This document shows, in pieces, positions 34,876 to 44,059 of a stretch of DNA of 64,000 nucleotides. The notes beneath the pieces were generated by a model that searched no databases, was not told where the DNA came from, and was given only the letters and a program-made list of their open reading frames with translations. The stretch is from assembly GCF_018129965.1 (NCBI RefSeq), contig NZ_JAFCKW010000012.1, positions 98,715 through 162,714 of the forward strand, written 5' to 3'. The translations under genes were made by a program, and so were the position numbers. How positions within the stretch are numbered: the first letter of the stretch is position 1; every line of letters starts with the position of its first letter. The DNA comes from Bradyrhizobium diazoefficiens (GTDB lineage: Bacteria; Pseudomonadota; Alphaproteobacteria; Rhizobiales; Xanthobacteraceae).

Positions 34876-35262
34876 CTAGGATTGGGCGGAGGCAAGCTGC
34901 TCCGCCATCAGGCGATGCAGCATGTTGACCGCCTTGAGCGGACGCACCATCACCTTGAAGCGGGTGATGCGTCCCTCGGGATCGAAGGTGATGATATCGA
35001 CGCCGTTGATCTCGATGCCGTCGATGACGTTCTTGAATTCGAGCACGGCTCCGTCAGCGCTTGTCCATTCGCCGACATAGGTGAAGCCGGGGCCACCGAG
35101 CACCTTCCCGGCGCTGGCGAGATATTTGAAGGTGATGTCGCGGCCGCGCTGCGGCGAATGCACGACGGGGCTTTCGAACACGGCATCAGGATGCAGCAGG
35201 TCCCAGAGCGCTTTCGCATCATGGGACTTCATGAAGGCGTACCAGGACTCGAGGCCGGTCAT
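34876..35262 (-). CDS. NTF2-like (SnoaL-type) protein
   Basis: A 128-residue single-domain protein with the cone-shaped NTF2-like fold pattern: MTGLESWYAFMKSHDAKALW, LLHPDAVFESPVVHSPQRGR, then the beta-sheet EWTSADGAVLEFKNVIDGIE and FDPEGRITRFKVMVRPL. Such proteins act as small hydrolases, isomerases or ligand binders; the substrate is unknown. The ATG at 35260-35262 is chosen because gggagg lies about 10 bases upstream. It diverges from the PadR gene, and a double operator lies between, so it is probably under PadR control. Confidence 0.85.
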   Translation of the reverse strand: MTGLESWYAFMKSHDAKALWDLLHPDAVFESPVVHSPQRGRDITFKYLASAGKVLGGPGFTYVGEWTSADGAVLEFKNVIDGIEINGVDIITFDPEGRITRFKVMVRPLKAVNMLHRLMAEQLASAQS

Positions 35263-35388
35263 TGTCAGGTGCCTCCCGTGAATCAAGGGCCTTGGCAGAA
35301 AACTCGAAACAACCCCATGCACAGTAGCGAGGAGGTTGATTCCGCACCTTTTCGGATCGGGGCGCGAGTCCCGGCCTTCGGCTATTTC

Positions 35389-35423
35389 ATATGCACATTG
35401 ACGCATATGCACCAATGCGCATA
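35389..35423. promoter_or_regulatory. Double operator of PadR type
   Basis: Two overlapping inverted repeats: atatgc-N8-gcatat (35389-35408) and tatgc-N8-gcata (35406-35423). The 8-base spacer matches the known layout of PadR operators (ATGT-N8-ACAT class), although the half-sites differ. Seen another way, catatgcac is repeated directly 16 bases apart. The site lies 42 bases before the padR start in the divergent promoter. Confidence 0.65.
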
Positions 35424-35464
35424 AAGTCAAGTCAAATGCCCGATCCTCTTACGGAGCTGGTGCC

Positions 35465-36067
35465 ATGGCGCTGGGCGACGCGATCCTCGCATGCCTGACG
35501 GAACGTCCGATGACAGGCTACGAGCTTGCCAAGACTTTCGATTCCTCGATCGGCTTCTTCTGGAAGGCCGACCATCAGCAGATCTACCGCGAGCTCTCCA
35601 AGTTGCGCGACCGGGGCTACATCCAGGGCCGCGAGGTCGTGCAATCAGGCAAACCCAATAAACTCATCTATACGCTCACTCCCGAGGGCCGAACAGCGCT
35701 GCGGCACTGGGCCGCGCGTCCGAGCACGCCGCCCTCCATCAAGGACGACCTCCTGATCCGGCTGCATGCGCTCGACAGTATCGACATCGAGCCCATGCGC
35801 ACCGATCTGATGGCCCGGCTGGAGCATCACCGCGACCGCCATGAGAACTACGAGCGCATCCTGAAGAAGCGTTTTCCGGAAGGAACGGCGTCGGACGTCC
35901 TCGACCTCGGCAATTTACTGCTGCTTCAACTCGGCGCCCGCCACGAGCGGATGGTGGCCGATTTTTGCGAGGAGGCGTTGCAGGCGCTGTCGGCGATGAG
36001 CGCCAAGGGCACGGTGGCGGGCACGGTGGTGCCGCTCGAGGACGGCAAGCGCGAGGGCAAGGCTTGA
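35465..36067 (+). CDS. PadR family transcriptional regulator
   Basis: A 200-residue regulator. The N-terminal winged helix starts MALGDAILACLTERPMTGYE and continues FWKADHQQIYRELSKLRDRG; the C-terminal dimerisation helices follow (DLMARLEHHRDRHENYERIL), as in the PadR-s2/Vir_act_alpha_C type. Such proteins are usually repressors released by small phenolic or toxic compounds. It diverges from the NTF2-like gene across a double operator that it probably binds. The ATG at 35465 has ggagctgg just upstream. Confidence 0.95.
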   Translation: MALGDAILACLTERPMTGYELAKTFDSSIGFFWKADHQQIYRELSKLRDRGYIQGREVVQSGKPNKLIYTLTPEGRTALRHWAARPSTPPSIKDDLLIRLHALDSIDIEPMRTDLMARLEHHRDRHENYERILKKRFPEGTASDVLDLGNLLLLQLGARHERMVADFCEEALQALSAMSAKGTVAGTVVPLEDGKREGKA

Positions 36068-36160
36068 GTTTAAGAGCTGAGAGCAATGGCTGAAGCCTGC
36101 GCGGGCGGAACCGGATCAGACCCCCTCGAACCAGGTCCCTTTGGCCGCAAGGCGCCGACG

Positions 36161-37600
36161 TCAGAGCGAAAGCTGACTGACGTATTTGAGGGTCTGGAAC
36201 TCCCGCAAGCCTTCGATGCCGCCCTCGGAGCCGATCCCGCTGTCCTTGTGTCCACCGAACGGCGTTTCGGGCAGCGAGGCTTGCCAATGGTTGACGATCA
36301 CGTTGCCGCACTGGATCGCCTCTGACACGGCGGCTGCGTTGCGCATGTCGTGGGTCAACACATAGGACGCCAGCCCGAATGGGAGTCGGTTGGCGAGCCG
36401 GATCGCCTCATCCCTGGTTCCGAACGGCGCCGTCACCGCCAGCGGGCCGAACGGCTCGACATTCGAGGCCAGGCAATCCTGATCGACATGCGACAGGACC
36501 GTCGGGCGGTAGAAATAGCCCTGATTGCCGCAGCGTCGGCCCCCCGCGGACACGCGGATGCGGCGCTGGCGCGCGTCCTCGACAAAGCGCTCCATGCTCT
36601 CCACACGCCGCGCATGCGCCAGCGGGCCCATCCGGGTTGCCGCATCGAACCCGTCGCCGACCACGATCGCCTCGGCAAGCTCCGACAATTTTGCCGCGAA
36701 GCGGTCATGAATCGACTCGTGAACGAAGAAGCGCGTCGGCGAGGTACAAACCTGGCCGGCGTTGCGAAACTTGGCCGTCGCGGCCGAGACGGCGGCAGCT
36801 TCCGGATCGACATCGCCGAAGATGAGGACGGGCGCATGACCCCCGAGCTCCAGCGTCGATCGCTTCAAGGTCTGGGCCGCGAGGGCCCCGAGTTGCTTGC
36901 CCACCTCGGTCGAGCCGGTGAAGGTCAGGCCGCGAATCACGGGCGATTGCAGCAAGGTCTGCGAGATCAGCGCCGGATTGCCGAACAGGACGTTGAGCGC
37001 GCCGGACGGAAGCCCGGCGTCCACCAGCGCCGCAGCGATCGCGAGCGCGGTGGCGGGCGTTTCCTCCGCGGGCTTGATGATCACGGAACAGCCGGCGGCC
37101 AGCGCGCTCGATATCTTGCGCGCGGGCGTGATTGCCGGCGCATTCCAGGGGGCGAAGGCCGCGATCGGCCCGAGCGGTTCGGGGATCGCGATCTGCTGAA
37201 CGCCTGGCTGGCGGGAAGGAATCACCCGCCCGTAGGCGCGGCGGCCTTCCTCCGCATTCCAGACAAACAGCCCCGCGGCCGTCTCGACCTCGGCGCGGGC
37301 CTCGGCGATCGGCTTGCCGAGCGCCAGTGTGATGAGGCCTGCGATCCGCTCGCGGCGCTCGAGGATCAGCGCCGCTGCCTGCTGCAGGATGCGGCCACGA
37401 TCGACCGCCGACATCCGCCGCCATTGCTCATGCCCCCGCGCGGCGGACGCAAGCGCCTCGTTGATGTCGTCGATGCCGGCGCAAGGCAGCTCGCCGATCA
37501 CGGCACCGGTCGCAGGATTTCGCACTGGCACGACGTCCCGCCCGTCGGCGGCGCGCCATTGACCGTCGATGAAGAGTGCGAGCGGGGGATAGTCGGTCAT
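36161..37600 (-). CDS. NAD(P)-dependent aldehyde dehydrogenase
   Basis: A 479-residue aldehyde dehydrogenase that oxidises an aldehyde to its acid. Motifs: FAPWNAPAITPARKISSALA, IKPAEETPATALA, the glycine motif GLTFTGSTEVGKQLG, the general base in STLELGGHAPVLIF and the catalytic cysteine in FRNAGQVCTSPTRFFV. It resembles the succinate-semialdehyde and benzaldehyde classes more than acylating enzymes. It is the last gene of the catabolic block that begins with the truncated acyl-CoA dehydrogenase, 57 bases after the solute-binding protein gene, so it probably acts on an intermediate of that pathway. Confidence 0.93.
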   Translation of the reverse strand: MTDYPPLALFIDGQWRAADGRDVVPVRNPATGAVIGELPCAGIDDINEALASAARGHEQWRRMSAVDRGRILQQAAALILERRERIAGLITLALGKPIAEARAEVETAAGLFVWNAEEGRRAYGRVIPSRQPGVQQIAIPEPLGPIAAFAPWNAPAITPARKISSALAAGCSVIIKPAEETPATALAIAAALVDAGLPSGALNVLFGNPALISQTLLQSPVIRGLTFTGSTEVGKQLGALAAQTLKRSTLELGGHAPVLIFGDVDPEAAAVSAATAKFRNAGQVCTSPTRFFVHESIHDRFAAKLSELAEAIVVGDGFDAATRMGPLAHARRVESMERFVEDARQRRIRVSAGGRRCGNQGYFYRPTVLSHVDQDCLASNVEPFGPLAVTAPFGTRDEAIRLANRLPFGLASYVLTHDMRNAAAVSEAIQCGNVIVNHWQASLPETPFGGHKDSGIGSEGGIEGLREFQTLKYVSQLSL

Positions 37601-37657
37601 CTTGGCATTCCCGGAGACACGGGCCGCAGGCTTGCCTGCGGTCCGATTTGCCAGCTG

Positions 37658-38872
37658 CTATTTGGCTGCGCCGATCAGCGGGCAATTGCCGTCCTTGAGC
37701 GGGCGGAAGGCCTGGTCGCCGGGCACCGTGGCGAGGATCTTGTAATAGTCCCATGGATATTTCGATTCCGAGGGATCCTTGACCTGCAACAGATACATGT
37801 CGCGGATCACCCGTCCGTCCTCGCGGATCGAGGCATTGGTCGTGTAGACGTCGTTGATCGGCAGCTTCTTCATCTCGGCGACCAGCGCGGCGCCCGACTC
37901 GCTCTTTTTCGCGTCGATCGCCTTCAAGTAATGCGTGATGGCGCCGTACACTGCGATCTGCAGGCTACCCGGAGCCTTGCCCTTGAAGCGCGCCATGAAG
38001 CGCTTGCTCCACTCACGCGTTTTGTCGTTCGCGTCCCAATAGAAGCTGTCGGCGAAGATCAGCCCCTTGGCGTTGGCAAGGCCGAGGCCGTGGATGTCAG
38101 GCAGATTGACGAGGAGCGCTGCGATGCTCTGTCCGCCGGCGGTCAGGCCGAACTCCTTGGCCTGCTTCAGCGAGTTCATCATGTCGGCGCCGGCATTGGC
38201 GAGGCCGACCACCTGCGACTTGGAGGCCTGCGCCTGCAGCAGGAAGGACGAGAAGTCGGGCGTGTTGAGCGGCGCCCGCGCGGCGCCCACCACGGTGCCG
38301 CCATTGGCGATCACGACCTTGGAGGCTTCCGCCTCCAGCGCCTGGCCGAAGCCGTAATCCGCCGTCAGGAAGAACCAGCTCTTCAGGCCCTTCTTCACCA
38401 GCGGTGCCGTCGCGACATTGGCCAGCGCGTAATTGTCATAGGCCCAGTGGACGCCGTTCGGCGAACAAGCCTTGCCAGTGAGGTCCGGTGTTCCCGGGCC
38501 GGTGGCGAGGAAGACCTTGTCCTTCTCGCGCGTGAGCTGCTGCACGGCGAGCGCGACGCCCGACGAGACGACCTCGGTGATCGCGTCGACACCTTCCGTG
38601 TCGTACCAGCGGCGGGCGATGCCGAGACCGACATCCGCCTTGTTCTGGTGATCGGCCGAGACGATCTCGATCGGCAGGCCGCCGACCTTGCCGCCGAAAT
38701 CCTCGACCGCCATCTGGGCCGCCAGCACGGATCCCGCGCCGACATTGTCGGCATAGGGGCCGGACATATCGGTCAGGACGCCGATCTTGACGGTGCCCTT
38801 GGCGATCTCGGCCCGCGCGGATCCGAATACGGACAGCGCCGCCAAAGCCGCAACCAACGCTTTCTTCTTCAC
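37658..38872 (-). CDS. ABC transporter substrate-binding protein, branched-chain amino acid/aromatic acid type
   Basis: A periplasmic type I binding protein of about 404 residues. Signal peptide: KKKALVAALAALSVFGSARA. Mature motifs: VKIGVLTDMSGPYADNVG, VEDFGGKVGGLPIEIVSADH and SWFFLTADYGFGQALEAE. Members of this group near CoA-ligase genes often bind aromatic or organic acids. The start is a GTG (38870-38872) preceded by a good ggagg. No permease or ATPase gene is present, so it is an orphan that must work with a transporter encoded elsewhere. It lies between the hydrolase and the aldehyde dehydrogenase in one minus-strand run. Confidence 0.94.
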   Translation of the reverse strand: MKKKALVAALAALSVFGSARAEIAKGTVKIGVLTDMSGPYADNVGAGSVLAAQMAVEDFGGKVGGLPIEIVSADHQNKADVGLGIARRWYDTEGVDAITEVVSSGVALAVQQLTREKDKVFLATGPGTPDLTGKACSPNGVHWAYDNYALANVATAPLVKKGLKSWFFLTADYGFGQALEAEASKVVIANGGTVVGAARAPLNTPDFSSFLLQAQASKSQVVGLANAGADMMNSLKQAKEFGLTAGGQSIAALLVNLPDIHGLGLANAKGLIFADSFYWDANDKTREWSKRFMARFKGKAPGSLQIAVYGAITHYLKAIDAKKSESGAALVAEMKKLPINDVYTTNASIREDGRVIRDMYLLQVKDPSESKYPWDYYKILATVPGDQAFRPLKDGNCPLIGAAK

Positions 38873-38904
38873 AAAAATCCTCCCTTTGCTCTTCTTGAAA
38901 CCGT

Positions 38905-39747
38905 TCAACCGATGGCGTGCAGAACCGGCAGCAGATATCCGAGGAACTTGTCCGGATCCTCGCTCATCGGGAAATGGCCGAGACCCTTCATGATGGTGAC
39001 GTGACTGCCCTTGATGCTGCTCGCGACCGCAAGGGTCTCCGCGGGCGTGCACGAATAGTCGTACTCGCCCGACAGCAGGAACAGCGGACAGCGCGACGTG
39101 TCGATTTGCGCAACGCGGTCGCGAATGTCGCCGTCAAGCTTGTAGAAATAGAGGTCACCCTTGAACACGCCCGGACCGCCCTGCATGTAGTGCCACAGCG
39201 TTTCCCAGCGATCGGCATCGGGTGCGTCGGGTCCGACCAGGCCCGACACGATCGCGGCGCAGACCTCGCCGCCATGCACGTCGGGGCGGTGCAGGAAATT
39301 GAGGTCGTAATACGGATCGACATGCGCGCCGGCCTGCAGGCCGATGATGGCGCGGAAGCGCTCGGGATGATCGAGCGCGAGATGCAGCACGATACGGCCG
39401 CCGATCGAGCAGCCCATCACCACCGGCTTGTCGAGTTCGAGCGCATCGGCAACGCTCAGGATCATCTCGGTGTATTGCGCCGAGGTGAGTTGATATTCTT
39501 CATCGTGCCAGCCGGCCGGCGGCGACGACTTGCCGTGCCAGGGCATGTCGAAGGCGATGACGCGGTAATCGGCCGTTACGCGTTCGTCGTTCATGAGCGC
39601 GCGGTATTGGCGGCCGTCGGCGCCGGCGGTGTGGAGGCACAGCAGCGGCGTGCCCTTGCCGGCCTCCTCGACATAGATGCGGTGCTTGCGGCCGAACAGG
39701 TCGAGATGCAAATAGCGGCCGATCGTGGCTTCGAAACGCGGGCTCAT
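38905..39747 (-). CDS. Alpha/beta hydrolase
   Basis: A 280-residue serine hydrolase of the alpha/beta fold. Motifs: GTPLLCLHTAGADGRQYR (oxyanion strand), FDMPWHGKS, the nucleophile elbow VVMGCSIGGRIVL (GCSIGG), a late acid in LFLLSGEYDYSCTP and the catalytic histidine in MKGLGHFPMSEDP. Similar enzymes in aromatic-acid operons cleave C-C or ester bonds. Its ATG overlaps the stop of the SCP2-like gene by four bases (39744-39747), so the two are translated together. The substrate is unknown. Confidence 0.9.
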   Translation of the reverse strand: MSPRFEATIGRYLHLDLFGRKHRIYVEEAGKGTPLLCLHTAGADGRQYRALMNDERVTADYRVIAFDMPWHGKSSPPAGWHDEEYQLTSAQYTEMILSVADALELDKPVVMGCSIGGRIVLHLALDHPERFRAIIGLQAGAHVDPYYDLNFLHRPDVHGGEVCAAIVSGLVGPDAPDADRWETLWHYMQGGPGVFKGDLYFYKLDGDIRDRVAQIDTSRCPLFLLSGEYDYSCTPAETLAVASSIKGSHVTIMKGLGHFPMSEDPDKFLGYLLPVLHAIG

Positions 39748-40112
39748 GCTGCGACTCCCGATGCGCGCAATTTGGCCAGTGCCTCCTTGAAGTAGCGCAG
39801 GTTGGCCATGAAGACCTGAACGTTGCCCTCCGTCTCCAGCGTGCGCCGCTTGATCAACGCCATCAGATCGTGCGAGCCGGGCTGCGGTCTGGCGCTCCAG
39901 AATTTGGTCCATTCCTCCTCGGAGGCGCGCAGGGCGAACGACCAGGAGGGCATCACGAAGGGGCCGCGCGTCACGGTGGCGACCCTGCCGTCGGCGATCG
40001 TGATCAGCCAGGTCGTAGTGCCGACTTCGAGCAGGAACGTCGTCGACAGGAAGCGGCCACGCCGCACCAGGCCCTCGTCCGCATTGACCTTGTCCTTGAG
40101 GTCTTCGATCAT
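39744..40112 (-). CDS. SCP2-like lipid-binding domain protein
   Basis: A 122-residue cytoplasmic protein that fits the sterol carrier protein 2 pattern: a strand-rich first half (FLLEVGTTTWLITIADGRVA, PSWSFALRASEEEWTKFW) followed by helices (HDLMALIKRRTLETEGN). Such proteins bind acyl-CoA or other hydrophobic ligands and are often found in catabolic operons. It lies 11 bases after the acyl-CoA synthetase gene and overlaps the hydrolase gene by four bases. The family call rests on pattern only. Confidence 0.7.
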   Translation of the reverse strand: MIEDLKDKVNADEGLVRRGRFLSTTFLLEVGTTTWLITIADGRVATVTRGPFVMPSWSFALRASEEEWTKFWSARPQPGSHDLMALIKRRTLETEGNVQVFMANLRYFKEALAKLRASGVAA

Positions 40113-40123
40113 GTTTTCTCCCT

Positions 40124-42205
40124 TCAGGCGAGCCCGACCAGCGCGTCGACGGCAACGACGCCCTGGCCGGCCGGCTTTACGATCAGCGGATTGATCTCCG
40201 CATCGACCACGCTGACGCCCGCTTCGAGCGCCAGTCGCGACATGGCCACGATGGCCTGTGCCAGCGCTTCCATATCGCCTTGCGGCTTGTTGCGAAATCC
40301 CTGGAAGATGCGGGTGATCGCCAGCTCCGCGATCATGCTGCGCGCGGTCTCGAGATCGACCGGGGCGAGGCGAATGCTGCGGTCGCGATAGATCTCGGTG
40401 TAGATACCGCCCGCCGCCAGCAGCACCAGCGGCCCGGCTTCGGGATCAACGCGATAGCCGAGCAGGAGCTCGCCGAGGCCCGACGTCATCGGCTGCACGA
40501 TGAACCTCGATGCCGCATGGCCCCTGGCGTTCGCGTTCCCGGCAATGCGGTGCATGGCGGCCCTCAGCTCGGCCTCGCTGCCGACGTTCAGCACCACGCC
40601 GCCGATCTCGGTCTTGTGCGCGATCTCCGCGGACAGGATCTTCACGGCCACCGGGTAGGCAAACGGCAGATCGACGGAGCCTTCCGCAGCGATATCGATG
40701 GCGACTGCCGGCGCATGGGGAACACCCAGCTTTGCCAGCAGCGCATAGGCCTCGCTTTCGTCGAGCTGCCGCGTCGGGCTGGACACGATGTGCTTCGAGG
40801 ACGGAGCGGGTGCGGCGGGCGGACGGCGCAGCAGCGCGGCGCTCATGGCATCGGCGCATGATTCCGGCGTGCGGAACGCGGGCACCCCGGCGGCGGCCAG
40901 CATGTTGAGGGCGTCAGGTGCTTCCGGGACCACGAAGGCGGCGAGTGGCTTGGCCTGCGCGCCGCTGTCGATCACCGGCTTGACGGCCAGCTCCGGCTGA
41001 AACCGCGCGGACGAGCCGATCACCGCGATGACGGCGTCGAACTCCGGGGCACTCAACAAAGTGTCGAGCGCCGCTTTCATCACCTCGTAGCGTGTGCCTG
41101 CCAGCGTCAGATCGGTGATGCGGTCGTGACTGGCCTTGACGCCGGCGGCACCGAGCCGCGCATAGGTGGCTGCGCTCGGTGCAACGACCTCGATGCCGCG
41201 CATCGCCAGTTCGTCGACCACCATGGCCGCGCCCCCGCCGGTCGTGGTCACGAGGCCGATGCGGGCGGCGGCCGGTCCCGGCCGACGCGCAGGCACGCGC
41301 TGAACCAGTGGCAGCGCTTCGAGCAATGTCTCGAAATTGAAGATTCGGGCAATGCCGCAATCTGCGAGAAACGCGGCCGCCACGTCGTCTTCACCGGCCA
41401 GTGCACCGGTATGCGAGAGCGCGAGTTCGGCCGCGGCCGTCGACCGTCCGAGCTTGTAGGCCACGACCGGTTTGCCGCGCGCGGCAGCGTCGATCGCGAA
41501 GCGCCGCAGGTCGCCGGCGTGGCGGATGCTCTCGAGGAACAGCATGTAGCCGGTGATTGCGGGATCATCGAGCGTCGCCGAGCAGATCTCGCCGAGACTG
41601 AGATCGATCTCGTTGCCGACCGAGACGAGCCCGGCGAAACCGAGATTGCGCGCTTTTCCGCGCGAGACCAGACCGCCAAGAAGACTGCCGCTGTGCGAGG
41701 CGACGAAGGTGCCGCCGCGCGGCAGGTCCGGCTCCGCAAATGCGGCGTTGGCGGTAATGACCGTGCGGCGGTGCAGATTGATGGCGCCGAGGCTCGATGG
41801 TCCGAGGATCCGCAGTCCGCTCCCGCGCAGCGTTTTCAGATCTGCGACGAGCTTGCGGCCCGCAGCGTCGGTTTCCGAGAAGCCGGACGCCAGGATGGTC
41901 GCGACCGAGACGCCGATCCGCGCGCATTCTGCGGCGGCATCGACGGCATGCTCCGTCGGCGTCAGGATGAAGGCATGGTCCGGAACCGCGGGCAATGCGG
42001 CCAGCGAGGGCCAGGCGGGTTCGCCGAGAACCGTCTTTCGGCCCGGATTGATCGGATAGATCGCGCCCTCGTAACCGGCGCGCCGCAGATATTGCAGCGG
42101 CCGCCCCGAGGTCTTGTCGGCATCGTCCGACGCCCCGACCAGGGCGATGCTGCGCGGAGCAAACAGCGCCTGCGCCAGCGTGGGCCTGGTCGCCTCAGCT
42201 GGCAC
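40124..42205 (-). CDS. ADP-forming acyl-CoA synthetase (acetate-CoA ligase family)
   Basis: A 693-residue fused NDP-forming synthetase that makes an acyl-CoA from acid, CoA and ATP with release of ADP. The N-terminal CoA-binding domain has FAPRSIALVGASDDADKTSG; the ligase domains contain ASHSGSLLGGLVSRGK and SHTGALAGEDDVAAAF with a probable phospho-histidine; the C-terminal ATP-grasp domain has FAYPVAVKILSAEIAHKTEI and VVDAEINPLIVKPAG. The start is a GTG (42203-42205) that overlaps the preceding dehydrogenase gene by 11 bases. It probably activates the organic acid that the rest of the operon degrades. Confidence 0.93.
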   Translation of the reverse strand: MPAEATRPTLAQALFAPRSIALVGASDDADKTSGRPLQYLRRAGYEGAIYPINPGRKTVLGEPAWPSLAALPAVPDHAFILTPTEHAVDAAAECARIGVSVATILASGFSETDAAGRKLVADLKTLRGSGLRILGPSSLGAINLHRRTVITANAAFAEPDLPRGGTFVASHSGSLLGGLVSRGKARNLGFAGLVSVGNEIDLSLGEICSATLDDPAITGYMLFLESIRHAGDLRRFAIDAAARGKPVVAYKLGRSTAAAELALSHTGALAGEDDVAAAFLADCGIARIFNFETLLEALPLVQRVPARRPGPAAARIGLVTTTGGGAAMVVDELAMRGIEVVAPSAATYARLGAAGVKASHDRITDLTLAGTRYEVMKAALDTLLSAPEFDAVIAVIGSSARFQPELAVKPVIDSGAQAKPLAAFVVPEAPDALNMLAAAGVPAFRTPESCADAMSAALLRRPPAAPAPSSKHIVSSPTRQLDESEAYALLAKLGVPHAPAVAIDIAAEGSVDLPFAYPVAVKILSAEIAHKTEIGGVVLNVGSEAELRAAMHRIAGNANARGHAASRFIVQPMTSGLGELLLGYRVDPEAGPLVLLAAGGIYTEIYRDRSIRLAPVDLETARSMIAELAITRIFQGFRNKPQGDMEALAQAIVAMSRLALEAGVSVVDAEINPLIVKPAGQGVVAVDALVGLA

Positions 42206-43183
42206 GTCCGGCCTGCCCGCGCTGGTCGAACCTGCGGTCGAATACGGATTCCGCGATCCGGTTCTTCAGGATTTCCGTGGAGCCGCCGGCGATCATCCAG
42301 CCGCGCGTGCGGCGCATGCAATATTCCGCGAGCGACTCCTGGCTGTAACCGAGGCCGCCCATGATCTGCACGGCTTCGTTTGCGACCTCGAAGCCGGCCT
42401 GGTTGCAGGCCAGCTTGGCGATCGCGGTCCGGTACGGCGAGGGCAGTCCCTCGCTGACATTGGCCGCGCGGTAGAGCAGCATCTGTGCGGATTCGAGCTT
42501 CAGCGCCATGTCGGCGAACTTCCACTGCAAGCCCTGGAATTCGCACAGATGCCGGCCGAACTGCATGCGGATCGCGGCATGGTCGCGCGCCAGATTGAAG
42601 GCATAGCGGCCGAGCGCGAGCGAACGGGCCGAGTTGCCGAGCCGCTCCACATTGAAGCCCGCGATCTGTTTCTTGAACCCGCCGATACCGAGCAGCACGT
42701 TGCGCTTCGGAATCCGGCAATTCTCGAAATAGAGCTGGCTCCACTGCTCGCCGCTCATGAAGGCGGCCGGCTTGCCGATCGTGAGGCCGGGCGCATCGCG
42801 CTCGACAATGACGGAACCGATGCCGGAGACGCCGGGTGCGAAGCGGACATAGACGAGATAGATTGCGGCATCCGGACTGTGGGTGCCGAACACCTTGGTG
42901 CCGTTGATGAGGTAATCGTCGCCATCCTCGGTGGCGGTGGTCTTGAGCTCGGTCACGGCCGATCCGGCCTCCGGCTCGCTCATTCCGAGGCTGATGCAGA
43001 TGTTCCCGGCCAGGAGGTCCGGCAGCCAGCGCTTCTTCTGCTCCGGCGTGGCATATTCCACGAACGTGCGGATCGGTCCGAAATTGCCGGCCTGAACGAC
43101 GTCGGCACTGCGCGGACACACCGAGGCGATCTGCTCGATCGCGATCACCGCGTCCAGCAGCGTGCCGCCTTGACCGCCATGCC
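42195..43183 (-). pseudogene. Acyl-CoA dehydrogenase, N-terminus deleted
   Basis: About 329 residues of a normal acyl-CoA dehydrogenase remain: GGQGGTLLDAVIAIEQIASV, then SLGMSEPEAGSAVTELKT (FAD/substrate), INGTKVFGTHSPDAA, FGRHLCEFQGLQWKFADMAL and the C-terminal GGLGYSQESLAEYCMRRTRG with GSTEILKNRIAE. Full proteins have about 380 residues, so the first 50 or so are missing. Upstream of GGQGG the minus strand is the antisense of a LysR gene, so no start codon or promoter is left. The catalytic region is otherwise intact. This was the first gene of the catabolic operon, so the downstream genes have probably lost their promoter. Confidence 0.85.
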
Positions 43184-43985
43184 CGCCGTCAGCCGTCAGA
43201 TCACGATCCTCGAAGCCTTTCTCGGTGTGCGGTTGTTCGACCGTGACAAGGCCGGATTGCGGCTGACATCGGAGGGCGAGGAGTTTCACCGCCAGATCGC
43301 CCCGGCGTTCCGCATCATCAGCCAGGCCACCACCAGCCTGACGGCGACGGGGAAAGCTCAGCCGCTGAAGATCCGGGTCTACACGACATTCGCGGCCAAA
43401 TGGCTCATTCCCCGGCTGCCTTCGTTCTATGTCAGCTACCCGAACATCAGGTTGGACATCAGCAACGTGGTCGCACCGGTCGACTTCGAGAACGACAAGA
43501 TCGATCTGGCGGTGCAGTTCGGCTCGGGCAAATGGCCCGGTGCCGAGACCGAATTGCTCTTCAAGGACGTGATCCAGCCCGTCTGCAGCCCCAAGCTCCT
43601 GAAGCGGACCCGGCTCACCGACCTCGACGATCTGCGCAAGGTCCAACTGCTGCACTCGCACTATCGCCGCTCCGACTGGTCCGACTGGTTGATGGCGGTC
43701 AAGCGGCCGGACCTGCTCACCGATCGCAGCGTCAGCTTCCAGAGCTCCGTCCTGACATATCAGGCGGCGGCCGAGGGCGTTGGCGTCGCGATGGGTCAGC
43801 TCTTCCTGTTGCGGAACGAGATCGAGGACGGGAGTTTGATTCCGTTGTTCCACGCACCGCTGGAACGTTCGTCCGCGCATTACCTCGCCTGGCCCAAAGG
43901 CCGCCCCCTCGCCCGCAAGGCGCGCAGCTTCGTGGTCTGGCTGAAGGCCCAGATCGGGAAGGAGCGGCATCGCGAGCGGGCGTGA
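43179..43985 (+). pseudogene. LysR family regulator (GcvA-like), N-terminus deleted
   Basis: The visible protein begins in the recognition helix of the helix-turn-helix, PAVSRQITILEAFLGVRLFD, where full proteins have about 30 residues before it. The effector domain is complete (AAKWLIPRLPSFYVSYPNIR, IDLAVQFGSGKWPGAETELL, AAAEGVGVAMGQLFLL). A chance ATG at 43179-43181 sits exactly at the junction with the acyl-CoA dehydrogenase remnant, so 268 residues could be made but would lack half of the DNA-binding domain. It was probably the divergent activator of the catabolic operon to its left. Confidence 0.82.
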
Positions 43986-44059
43986 CCGGCCAAGCCGGCG
44001 CGAAATCGATCTATCCCGGCTTCTCGCCGGCTCCTGCCGCCCAATTTTAAGACACCGTC

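Noticed and set aside
36350..39004. An 884-codon open frame on the plus strand
   Set aside because: It crosses the aldehyde dehydrogenase and binding-protein genes in antisense and has an Arg/Asp-rich shadow composition.
42114..43985. One long plus-strand frame that would extend the LysR protein to 623 residues
   Set aside because: The first 355 residues are the antisense of the acyl-CoA dehydrogenase; only the part from 43179 is LysR-like.
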